Positions 7,263-13,740 of a stretch of DNA of 13,740 bases are shown piece after piece. Origin of the DNA: an uncultured Oscillospiraceae bacterium (GTDB taxonomy: Bacteria > Bacillota_A > Clostridia > Oscillospirales > Oscillospiraceae); contig CANRMG010000029.1 in NCBI GenBank assembly GCA_947631675.1, forward strand, positions 1-13,740, given 5' to 3'. Every line of letters starts with the position of its first letter. The stretch's first letter is position 1. The notes under the pieces were generated by a model. That model was not told the origin of the DNA and did not search any database. It was given only the letters and a program-made list of their open reading frames with translations. The position numbers and the translations under genes were made by a program.

Positions 7263-7277
7263 TAGAGGGGGCCGCCG

Positions 7278-10229
7278 TTACAGCCAGGTCTTCAGAGCCT
7301 CCTGGAGCTTGGCCACCTCCACGGGCTTGGCGATGTGGTCGTTCATGCCCGCGTCCTGGGCCTCGCGGATGTCGGTGGCGAAGGCGTTGGCGGTCATGGC
7401 GATGATGGGGAGCGTTTTGGCGTCCTCCCGGTCCAGGGCCCGGATGCGCCGGGTGGCCTCGTAGCCGTTCAGGCGGGGCATCTGGATGTCCATGAAGATC
7501 AGGTCGTAGTAGTGAGGCGGCTTTTCCGTGACCATGTCCACGGCCTGCTGGCCGTCCTCTGCCTGCTCCACGTCGACGCCGATGAAGCCCAGAAGCTCCA
7601 GGGCGATCTCCCGGTTGAGCTCGTTGTCCTCCACCAGCAGCACCCGCTTGCCCTCGAAGCCGGACTGGCGCAGCTCCTCCGGCGCAAGATCGGCCTGCTC
7701 GCTGTCCCGGACGAGGACCGAGTTGAGGGCGAATACCAGCCTGGAGCGGAACAGGGGCTTTTCGATGAAGGCCTGGACGCCCGCGCGGCGGGCCTCGGCC
7801 TCCACGTCCGACCAGTCGAAGGCGGACAGGATGATGATGGGGATCTGGTCGCCCACCAGCTCCCGTATCTCCCGGGCGGTCTCAACGCCGTCCTTCCCGG
7901 GCATCTTCCAGTCCAGGATCACCACCGCGTAGCTGTCCGGCGTGTTCAAAGCGGCTGCCACCCGGTCCACGGCCTCCTGGCCGGACAGGACGCTGTCGGC
8001 CCGCATCCCGATGCTGGTGAGGATCTCCCGGGCGGCGGTGCAGGAATCCGGGTCGTCGTCGGCCACCAGCACCCGCAGGTCGGCCAGCGCGTCCACATCC
8101 AGCGCCTCGGCGTCCTGGAGCTTCAGATGGAGCTGGACGGTGAAGGTGGAACCCTTGCCGGGCTGGCTGGCCACCCGGATGTCGCCCTCCATCATCTGCA
8201 CGATGTTGCGGGTGATGCTCATGCCCAGGCCCGTGCCCTCGATGTTCTGGCTGACGGAGCTGCGGGCGCGGCTGAAGGGCTCGAAGATGGTCTTGATGAA
8301 CTCCTCGTCCATGCCGACGCCGGTGTCCTGGCAGATGAACTCGTAGCAGCCCATGCCGTGGACCGTGGACGGGCACTCCCGGATGGTGAAGGTGATGGCC
8401 CCCTCCTCGGGGGTGAACTTCACGGCGTTGCCCAGGATGTTCACCAGCACCTGCTGCAGCCGCAGCACGTCGCCCAGGACGTTCTCGTGGTCCACGTCGG
8501 TGATGTGGACCTTCAGCTGCTGGTGCTTGCTGTTCACCTGGGGCTGGATGATGGTCACTACGCTGCGGACCATGTTGGCCAGCTCGAAGGGCTCCTCGCT
8601 GAGGGTGACCTTTCCGCTCTCGATCTTGGACATATCCAGCACGTCGTTGATCAGGGCCAGCAGGTGGCGGCTGGAGATGGTGATCTTGCCCAGGCAGTCG
8701 TTGAGCCGCTCCGGGTCGTCCAGGTGCATGGCGGCCACCGCCGTCATGCCCATGATGGCGTTCATGGGGGTGCGGATATCGTGGCTCATGCGGGCCAGGA
8801 AGTCGCTCTTGGCCCGGTTGGCGGCCTCCGCCGCCTCGGAGGCGTTCTTCAGGGCCTGGCGGATCTGCTGCTCCCGCTCCTTCAGGACGGTCACGTCCTG
8901 GATGGCGTACAGCACCCGCACGGGCACGCCGTTCTCCCGTTTCAGGCACAGGATGGAGATGTTCTCCCACCGGGGGCCGTTCACGTCGATCTGGTACTCG
9001 GCCTGCAGGTAGGGCACGTCCTCCGTCAGGTGCTCCCGGGCGTATTCCTGGCTGATGAAGGTGCTCATCTGCTCGCCGTCGTCCATGTACCAGCCGTCCA
9101 GGGAGGCGGCCAGATCGGAGTAGGAGCCCTTGTCAGGCAGGTCCAGAGAGTCCTTTTTCAGGTATTCGTAGGTGTTGGCCTCATAGTCCACCAGGGCGAA
9201 GCGGTTGAACAGGGTGGTGACCGCGTCCACGATCCGGGTGACCTCCTGCTTCTCCACCACCAGCTGGCGCTTCTGGAGCTGGTTTTTCAGGATCAGGTAG
9301 ATCACGTAGACCAAAAACGCGCCTCCCAGCGCCAGCTCCAGCCGGATGCCGGAGGCAGAGGCGTTTCGGGCCATGCTGCTGGTGACGGTGGAGGGCAGGG
9401 TCTGCAAGAGCACCCACTGCCCGTCATGCAGCACCGTCGCGTAGGCGCTGCCTTCGCCGCTGGAGCCGGTATAGTTGAAGCTGGCGTCGTCCACGTCGTT
9501 GGCGTCGTCCAAGGCGTCTTTCAGCTTCTGCAGCTCCCCGCCGGTCAGGGTGCTGCGATCGCTCATGGTCTCCACCAGGTTGCTGCCCGGGGCCATGTCG
9601 TTGGTGGCCAGCAGGACATTGCCGGACCGGTCCAGCAGATAGGTGGTCCCCTGGACGCCCACGTAATCGGCGTCCAGTACGGCCATCAGGGTGTCCCCCC
9701 GCAGGATGCAGCTGAGCACGCCCAGTATCTCCCCATCGTGGTAGAAGGGGGCGTAGGAGGTGAGCAGGGTCTCGTTGGTGATGCGGGAGTTGTAGATCAG
9801 GGTCTGGCCGGCGTTGCCCTTCATGCCGTCCAGAAAGTAGTCCCGGTCGGACAGGTCGGCCGTGGAGCCGTCGGCGGTCAGGTCGATGCCGTCCCGGGAG
9901 ATGAACTCCACGTAGTCGAAGCCCGTGCGGGACGCGATGTCCTGCAGCAGGTGGGAGTCCACCACCGGCCCGTCCAGCACCTGGCCGTAGAGGTAGGCCA
10001 TGGCCTGCACGTTCTGCAGCGAGGAATCCAGCAGGCTGTCCAGCTGGTCCGCCTTCTGCTCGGTGGCGGCCTGGATGAAGCTGTCGTTCTGGCGCAGGAT
10101 GCGGGCCCGGTTGTCCCGGGTGAACTGGAAGAAGGACAGGAGGATGAAGGCCAGCAGGGCGCCGACGACGACGATGTCCCAGACGATGGAACGGCTTTTC
10201 TTTTGGGGCATGGAATCGATGTTTTTCAT
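7278..10229 (-). CDS. Hybrid sensor histidine kinase: Cache-like sensor, PAS-like, HisKA, HATPase, two receiver domains
   Basis: A 983-aa membrane kinase. Helix 1 spans residues 15-36 and helix 2 about 297-314. The roughly 260 residues between them look like an extracytoplasmic double Cache sensor, including an SDRDYF segment typical of Cache_1 domains. Residues about 330-450 are PAS-like. The dimerisation domain contains FLARMSHDIRTP with phospho-acceptor His483. The ATPase domain has the N-box (ILGNAVKFTPEEG), DTGVGM and GTGLGM. Two receiver domains follow, with phospho-acceptors Asp773 (LDWKMP) and Asp914 (MDIQMP) and their conserved lysines (EKP and AKP). No HPt domain follows; the protein ends right after the second receiver. 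It should autophosphorylate in response to a small extracellular ligand and pass phosphate out through an external HPt. The ATG is preceded by GGAGAG at close spacing. Kinase class is firm; the ligand is unknown. Confidence 0.93.
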   Translation of the reverse strand: MKNIDSMPQKKSRSIVWDIVVVGALLAFILLSFFQFTRDNRARILRQNDSFIQAATEQKADQLDSLLDSSLQNVQAMAYLYGQVLDGPVVDSHLLQDIASRTGFDYVEFISRDGIDLTADGSTADLSDRDYFLDGMKGNAGQTLIYNSRITNETLLTSYAPFYHDGEILGVLSCILRGDTLMAVLDADYVGVQGTTYLLDRSGNVLLATNDMAPGSNLVETMSDRSTLTGGELQKLKDALDDANDVDDASFNYTGSSGEGSAYATVLHDGQWVLLQTLPSTVTSSMARNASASGIRLELALGGAFLVYVIYLILKNQLQKRQLVVEKQEVTRIVDAVTTLFNRFALVDYEANTYEYLKKDSLDLPDKGSYSDLAASLDGWYMDDGEQMSTFISQEYAREHLTEDVPYLQAEYQIDVNGPRWENISILCLKRENGVPVRVLYAIQDVTVLKEREQQIRQALKNASEAAEAANRAKSDFLARMSHDIRTPMNAIMGMTAVAAMHLDDPERLNDCLGKITISSRHLLALINDVLDMSKIESGKVTLSEEPFELANMVRSVVTIIQPQVNSKHQQLKVHITDVDHENVLGDVLRLQQVLVNILGNAVKFTPEEGAITFTIRECPSTVHGMGCYEFICQDTGVGMDEEFIKTIFEPFSRARSSVSQNIEGTGLGMSITRNIVQMMEGDIRVASQPGKGSTFTVQLHLKLQDAEALDVDALADLRVLVADDDPDSCTAAREILTSIGMRADSVLSGQEAVDRVAAALNTPDSYAVVILDWKMPGKDGVETAREIRELVGDQIPIIILSAFDWSDVEAEARRAGVQAFIEKPLFRSRLVFALNSVLVRDSEQADLAPEELRQSGFEGKRVLLVEDNELNREIALELLGFIGVDVEQAEDGQQAVDMVTEKPPHYYDLIFMDIQMPRLNGYEATRRIRALDREDAKTLPIIAMTANAFATDIREAQDAGMNDHIAKPVEVAKLQEALKTWL

Positions 10230-10240
10230 AGCTCTCCGTA

Positions 10241-10257
10241 GGGCCGCCGGACGGCCC
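10241..10257. repeat. Short GC hairpin upstream of the Cache-type kinase start
   Basis: GGGCCG (10241-10246) and CGGCCC (10252-10257) form a 6-bp GC-only stem with a five-base loop, directly before the GGAGAG ribosome site of the kinase gene. In the mRNA it could limit ribosome access. It may equally be chance in GC-rich DNA. Confidence 0.4.
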
Positions 10258-10290
10258 GGTCTGTGATGGGTGTCATATCACGAAAGGAAC

Positions 10291-10313
10291 AAGCGGCGGG
10301 AAGCCCGTCGCTT
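10291..10313. repeat. Inverted repeat in the leader of the Cache-type kinase
   Basis: Arms 10291-10300 and 10304-10313 pair over ten positions with a three-base loop. On the - strand, the transcribed one, the stem has a single central A/C mismatch and is followed by CTTGTTCCTTTCG, a weak T-rich run. It lies between the promoter at 10340-10368 and the kinase start. It could be an attenuator or a leaky terminator; the short T-tract argues against a strong terminator. Confidence 0.45.
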
Positions 10314-10339
10314 GCCTCAGCATGGCGCATAGCCCAGCT

Positions 10340-10368
10340 ATTTTATCATATCTGTATACACAAAGCAA
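10340..10368 (-). promoter_or_regulatory. Probable promoter for the Cache-type kinase gene
   Basis: On the - strand TTGCTT (10368-10363) and TAAAAT (10345-10340) are separated by 17 bases, within the only AT-rich patch of the 157-base gap between the two kinases. An overlapping alternative, TTGCAG with TATGAT at 18 bases, is about as good. The leader would be about 105 bases and contain two inverted repeats. Confidence 0.55.
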
Positions 10369-10386
10369 CTGCAATGTGCAGGACGC

Positions 10387-12477
10387 TCACGGCGCGCCCA
10401 GCGCTGCCAAGAGCTCGTCCACGTCCACCGGCTTGGCGAGAAAGCCGTCCATGCCCACGGCCCGGGCCTGGGCCCTGTCCTCGGCGGAGGAGTTGGCCGT
10501 GCAGGCGATGATCTTCACGGTCTTCGCGTCCGGCCTGCCGCTGGCGCGGATGGCCTCGGCGGCGGCGAAGCCGTCCATCTCCGGCATGAGCAGGTCCATC
10601 AGGACCGTGTCGAAGGCGCCGGCCGGGGCGCTCAGAAAGGCGTCCACGGCCTCCCGGCCGTTCTTCGCCACCACCGGGGAGAAGCCCTCGCTTTCCAGCA
10701 GCTCCGACATGATCTCCCGGTTGAGCTCGTTGTCCTCGGCCACCAGGATGGACCGGCCCCGGCCGGACCGGGAGGCCTGGGCCTGCCGGGGACTGTCGGC
10801 GGGCCGGGCGGGGAAGGAGAAGATGAACTGGCTGCCCTCGCCCTTTTGGCTGGTGAAGGTCAGCTCGCCGCCCATCATCCTGGCCAGGCGGCTGCTGATG
10901 GGCAGGCCCAGGCCCGTGCCCTGGTCCCCGGTGGAGACGGTGGTCTGCTCCTTGGCGAAGGAGTCGAAGACATACTTCTGGAAGTCCTCGCTCATGCCCT
11001 GGCCGTCGTCGGTGACCAGCGCCCGGGTGACGACGGGGCCGCCCTCGGTCAGGGACTGCTCCATTCGGAAGGACACATGGCCCCCGGACGGCGTGAATTT
11101 CCGGGCGTTGTCCAAAAGGTTCAGTATCACCTGCTGGATGCGGGACATGTCTCCCATGACAAGAGGGCAGGGGAGGGAAATATCCGTTTGGAACTCGAGA
11201 CCCTTCTCGTCCATGGCCCCGCGGACGATGGTATCCGTGGTGGCGGCCAACAGCTCCAGGTCCACCGGCCGGTCCTCCAGCTCCAGCTTCCCGTCCTGGA
11301 GATAGGACATATCCAGTATGTCGTTCACCAGGCTCAGAAGGTACTTGGCGGTGGAGGAGGACTGGCGCAGATAGCCGGAGAGCTTTTCCGGCTCGTCCAG
11401 CTTCTGCTCCATCAGGTAGTTGAGGCCGATGAGACCGTTGAGGGGCGTGCGCAGCTCATGGCTCATGGCGAAGAGGAACTCCCCCTTGGCCTTGGCGTCG
11501 GCCCGGGCCTGGACGGAGCGGACCCGCTGGCGGGTGAGGAGCACGGCCAGGGTCAGGATCACCAGTCCCGCCGCGGTCAGCACGCCCACGGCCAGCCGGT
11601 AGCGGTAGATGAAATCGCCCAGGTCCAGCTCATATTGGCAGGCCATGGTGGCCTGGATGATATAATTGCCAATCTCGTCCTCGGTGAGGCGGGAGATGGC
11701 CTTGTCCAGGATGTCGATGAGCACGCGGCCCTCCTCCTGGGTGGGGCCGGGCTGGCCGTCGAAGGAGACCACCGCGGAGAAGCACAGCTCGTCGTCCATG
11801 TCCAGCATAGGGATGACCTTCAGCTGCTCGTAGCTGGGCTTGGCGAACCAGTATTCCACCACGTACTGGTTCTGGATCATCAGGTCCGCCTCCCCGGACA
11901 GGACCGCCTCAAAGCAGGCGGGGATGGATTCGTAGTTCACCGGGGTGAAATTGGGGTAGGCGTCGGTGAGCACCTTGCGGATGGTCTGGGAGCCGCTGGA
12001 TATGGCCACGGACAGCTCGGCGCCGTAGGAGAAATCCCGGTCGTCCCGGGCCACGACCACCTTCCGGGTGGACAGGTACGGGTCGCTGATGAGGATGCCC
12101 CGGGCCTTCTGGTTCTCCTTGTTGTACTCCACGCTGGTGACCAGGTCGTACCCCTCGCCCAGCAGATAGTCATATGTCACGTCCCCCATGGGCAGGGGCG
12201 CGTATTCAAATGTGAGCCCGGACAGCTCCGCCACCCGGTCGAATATGTAGCGGGAGATGCCGGCGCACTGGCCGCTGTCATCCATGAAGGTGATGGGTAT
12301 GCGGTCCTGGATGTAGCCCACCTTCAGGGGGCCGGCGCTCTCCACATAGGCCTGTTCCGCCTCGGTCAGATCCAGGCCCTTGTCCGCCCCGGTGGCCCAC
12401 GCGGGCCCCGCGGCGGTCAGGACCATCCCTGCCGCCAGCACGGGGGCAAGGAGCCTCATAAACAGTTTCCGTATCAT
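10387..12477 (-). CDS. Hybrid sensor histidine kinase with SBP_bac_3 extracellular sensor and one receiver domain
   Basis: A 696-aa membrane kinase. It begins with a signal peptide (basic MIRK, hydrophobic core, AWA cleavage site near residue 28). Residues about 50-285 look like a family 3 solute-binding domain (PLKVGY...GISRYIFDRVAELSGL), a fold that often binds amino acids or small polar solutes. A membrane helix lies at about 293-314. HisKA has FLFAMSHELRTPLNG with phospho-acceptor His340. The ATPase domain has LLDNARKFTP, DDGQGM and GTGLGL. The C-terminal receiver has Asp628 (LMDLLMPEMDG) and the AKP lysine. As in BvgS/EvgS-like kinases, ligand binding outside should control kinase activity inside, but there is no HPt domain here and only one solute-binding module. 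It has a strong promoter (12552-12580) and a GGAGAT site before the ATG. It lies 157 bases upstream of the second kinase. The ligand is unknown. Confidence 0.93.
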   Translation of the reverse strand: MIRKLFMRLLAPVLAAGMVLTAAGPAWATGADKGLDLTEAEQAYVESAGPLKVGYIQDRIPITFMDDSGQCAGISRYIFDRVAELSGLTFEYAPLPMGDVTYDYLLGEGYDLVTSVEYNKENQKARGILISDPYLSTRKVVVARDDRDFSYGAELSVAISSGSQTIRKVLTDAYPNFTPVNYESIPACFEAVLSGEADLMIQNQYVVEYWFAKPSYEQLKVIPMLDMDDELCFSAVVSFDGQPGPTQEEGRVLIDILDKAISRLTEDEIGNYIIQATMACQYELDLGDFIYRYRLAVGVLTAAGLVILTLAVLLTRQRVRSVQARADAKAKGEFLFAMSHELRTPLNGLIGLNYLMEQKLDEPEKLSGYLRQSSSTAKYLLSLVNDILDMSYLQDGKLELEDRPVDLELLAATTDTIVRGAMDEKGLEFQTDISLPCPLVMGDMSRIQQVILNLLDNARKFTPSGGHVSFRMEQSLTEGGPVVTRALVTDDGQGMSEDFQKYVFDSFAKEQTTVSTGDQGTGLGLPISSRLARMMGGELTFTSQKGEGSQFIFSFPARPADSPRQAQASRSGRGRSILVAEDNELNREIMSELLESEGFSPVVAKNGREAVDAFLSAPAGAFDTVLMDLLMPEMDGFAAAEAIRASGRPDAKTVKIIACTANSSAEDRAQARAVGMDGFLAKPVDVDELLAALGAP

Positions 12478-12513
12478 GGATACATCTCCATTCGTCAGCG
12501 AGAGACGCAGGAT

Positions 12514-12528
12514 ATAGGTATAAATAGG
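12514..12528. repeat. Two ATAGG boxes one helical turn apart
   Basis: ATAGG occurs at 12514-12518 and 12524-12528, exactly ten bases apart, within an AT-rich patch in the leader of the SBP-type kinase gene (CCTAT boxes on its strand). Direct repeats with ten-base phasing downstream of a start site can bind a regulator on one DNA face. There is no direct evidence for such a protein. Confidence 0.35.
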
Positions 12529-12536
12529 AAATAAGT

Positions 12537-12544
12537 GTGATCAC
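12537..12544. repeat. GTGATCAC palindrome at the expected start site of the SBP-type kinase
   Basis: A perfect 8-bp palindrome abutting position about 12545, where transcription from the promoter at 12552-12580 should begin. This is a good position for a repressor site. Eight bases is short, so chance is possible. Confidence 0.4.
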
Positions 12545-12551
12545 CGAGTGC

Positions 12552-12580
12552 ATTATAATACGTGAAGATAGACGTGTAAA
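12552..12580 (-). promoter_or_regulatory. Strong sigma-A-type promoter for the SBP-type kinase
   Basis: On the - strand TTTACA (12580-12575) and a consensus TATAAT (12557-12552) are spaced by 17 bases. This is the best promoter match in the window. The expected leader is about 68 bases. If termination between the genes is incomplete it may drive the whole signalling cluster. Confidence 0.82.
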
Positions 12581-12657
12581 GAGGGGGGAGGGGATTTTTC
12601 AGGCTGTGAAAGGGGCCGTTGATGCGCGCTTTCTCCCTGCCGGGTGGTGCGTTTATG

Positions 12658-12687
12658 TTGTAACGGGCGGGCCGGATGTGGTACAAT
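12658..12687 (+). promoter_or_regulatory. Promoter for the divergent membrane protein gene
   Basis: TTGTAA (12658-12663) and TACAAT (12682-12687) are separated by 18 bases. TG one base before the -10 box makes it an extended -10 element. The expected start near 12694 gives a leader of about 29 bases to the GTG at 12723. It is back-to-back with the kinase promoter; the two start sites are about 150 bases apart. Confidence 0.68.
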
Positions 12688-12706
12688 AAGAAAAATATGA
12701 AAGTAC

Positions 12707-12715
12707 AAGGGAGGA
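12707..12715 (+). promoter_or_regulatory. Ribosome binding site that fixes a GTG start
   Basis: AAGGGAGGA lies eight bases before the GTG at 12723-12725. No ATG in this frame precedes it, so the GTG is the start of the membrane protein gene. Confidence 0.82.
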
Positions 12716-12722
12716 CACTGCT

Positions 12723-13740
12723 GTGGAACAGAAGAAACGAGGGTTCCATCTGCCCCATGGGCGGCTGGGCCGCACCCTGTTTTGCCTCATCGTCACCGTG
12801 CTGGCGGGATTCGTCTATTTCTACGTGTCCCTGCCGGCCATCAACCTGCAGGACGGGTCCTTTTACGCCTTTTTGATCTTCCTGTGCATCGTGTATATCG
12901 CCTGCGTGGTGCTGACCACGGGCATCTCCGGCCTCATGGACGACGCGTCCGCCAAGGGGAAGATCAAGGGCGGCTTCTCCTTCATCAAAAATCATTGTCT
13001 GCCCGTGGGAATCGCGCTGGCGCTGGTGCTGCTGGCGGCCCTCGTGGGCAAGGTCATCTCCCTGCCCGTATTCCGGGCCGGGGCCTACCGGGACCTGCTG
13101 GACGTGCAGACCGGGGACTTCGCCCAGGACGTGGCCCAGATCTCCTTCAACGAGATACCCACCCTGGACAAGACCAGCGCCAACTACCTGGGCGACCGGC
13201 AGATGGGCACGCTCTCCGACATGGTGAGCCAGTTCGAGTACTCCAATGACTCCACCCAGATCAACTACCAGGGCCGGCCCGTGCGGGTGGCCCCCATCGG
13301 CTACGCGGACCTTTTCAAGTGGTTCACCAACCGGGGCGGCGGTCTGCCGGCCTATGTGGTGGTGGACATGGTGACTCAGCAGGCCCAGGTGGTGCGCCTT
13401 TCCGAGGGGATGAAGTACTCCTTCTCCGAGCCCCTGAACCGGAACGTGCTGCGCCACCTGCGGTTCCAGTACCCCACCATGATGTTCTCCACGCCGGAGT
13501 TTGAGATCGACGAGAACGGCCACCCCTGGTGGATCGCGCCCAGGCTGGTAAAGACCATCGGCCTGTTCGGCGGGAGGGACATCCGGGGCGCCGTGCTCAT
13601 GGACGCCGTCACCGGCGAGAGCGAGTACTACGAGAGCGTCCCCACCTGGGTGGACAACCTCTATAATCCTCAGCTCATCATGGAGCAGTACGACTACCAC
13701 GGCACCCTGGTCCGGGGCTTCATCAACTCCATCCTGGGCC
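12723..13740 (+). CDS. Uncharacterised membrane protein with large extracytoplasmic domain (3' end outside window)
   Basis: The first 339 codons of an open frame that leaves the window, starting at GTG. The N-terminus is basic (VEQKKRG). Three hydrophobic helices follow at about 18-37, 46-66 and 93-112, with a lysine-rich loop between the second and third (KGKIKGG). This charge pattern predicts a cytoplasmic N-terminus and an outward-facing region after helix 3. That region is hydrophilic and rich in Tyr, Trp and Asp, with recognisable segments such as DMVTQQAQVVRLSEGMKYS and LMDAVTGESEYY. I recall similar sequences in gut Clostridia under uninformative names, but assign no function. No catalytic motif, lipobox or known enzyme signature is visible. 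It is divergent from the SBP-type kinase and shares its control region, so regulation by that signalling cluster is possible but unproven. That it is a real gene is well supported by its promoter, ribosome site and codon use. Confidence 0.85.
   Translation, partial: MEQKKRGFHLPHGRLGRTLFCLIVTVLAGFVYFYVSLPAINLQDGSFYAFLIFLCIVYIACVVLTTGISGLMDDASAKGKIKGGFSFIKNHCLPVGIALALVLLAALVGKVISLPVFRAGAYRDLLDVQTGDFAQDVAQISFNEIPTLDKTSANYLGDRQMGTLSDMVSQFEYSNDSTQINYQGRPVRVAPIGYADLFKWFTNRGGGLPAYVVVDMVTQQAQVVRLSEGMKYSFSEPLNRNVLRHLRFQYPTMMFSTPEFEIDENGHPWWIAPRLVKTIGLFGGRDIRGAVLMDAVTGESEYYESVPTWVDNLYNPQLIMEQYDYHGTLVRGFINSILG

Noticed and set aside
7335..10241. A 968-codon open frame on the + strand opposite the Cache-type kinase, with similar long frames opposite the regulator (5135-7150) and the SBP-type kinase (10846-12534)
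   Set aside because: All run antisense to kinase or regulator genes with complete domain signatures. Their products are repetitive in Val, Gly, His, Gln and Asp, which is expected from reversed GC-rich codons. They are not evidence of overlapping genes.
10291..10313. Calling this inverted repeat a terminator of the SBP-type kinase transcript
   Set aside because: On the transcribed strand the stem has a mismatch and no good T-tract, and it lies downstream of the next promoter. It is listed as a repeat of unknown role instead.
12581..12645. A possible G-quadruplex in the G-rich run near the divergent promoters
   Set aside because: Only two G-runs are close together; the next ones are separated by about 18 and 26 bases, too far for a typical four-run quadruplex.
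12495..13700. A 401-codon - strand frame covering the divergent promoter region and the membrane protein gene
   Set aside because: It has no recognisable domain, crosses two good promoters, and is antisense to a frame with a proper ribosome site and membrane helices.

Overview
The window looks like chromosomal DNA of a GC-rich anaerobic Firmicute, most likely a gut Oscillospiraceae-type Clostridium. The evidence is strong GGAGG ribosome binding sites, very G/C-rich third codon positions, sigma-A-like promoters in short AT-rich gaps, and the gene families present. The genus is an inference and cannot be fixed from this sequence. No tRNA, rRNA, CRISPR array, insertion sequence or phage gene was seen, and no stretch over 300 bases lacks a gene.

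Left part (1-4684, + strand): the distal end of a tightly packed carbohydrate operon. It starts with the last 41 codons of a ribose-type ABC permease. Then come a Gfo/Idh/MocA oxidoreductase, two TIM-barrel sugar isomerase/epimerase-like proteins, a second Gfo/Idh/MocA oxidoreductase and an arylamine N-acetyltransferase-family enzyme. Gaps are 11-16 bases and the last two junctions overlap. The likely logic is import of a sugar or glycoside, oxidation to a keto-sugar, epimerisation or isomerisation, and a second redox step. The acetyltransferase is the odd member. A 13-bp perfect hairpin at 4703-4732 ends the operon and probably also terminates the convergent genes.

Middle and right part (4755-12477, - strand): a signalling cluster. 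In transcription order it has a hybrid histidine kinase with an SBP_bac_3 extracellular sensor (696 aa), a second hybrid kinase with a Cache-like extracellular sensor and two receiver domains (983 aa), a response regulator with REC, HD-GYP, PAS-like and GGDEF domains (689 aa), and a free HPt protein (120 aa) whose start overlaps the regulator's stop. Neither kinase carries an HPt domain, so the free HPt is the natural missing phosphotransfer step. I infer a two-input phosphorelay converging on one enzyme that may both make and degrade cyclic di-GMP. Each of the first three genes has its own plausible promoter.

Right edge (12723-13740, + strand): divergent from the first kinase, a GTG-started membrane protein with three N-terminal membrane helices and a large, probably extracytoplasmic, domain. 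It runs off the window and I assign it no function.
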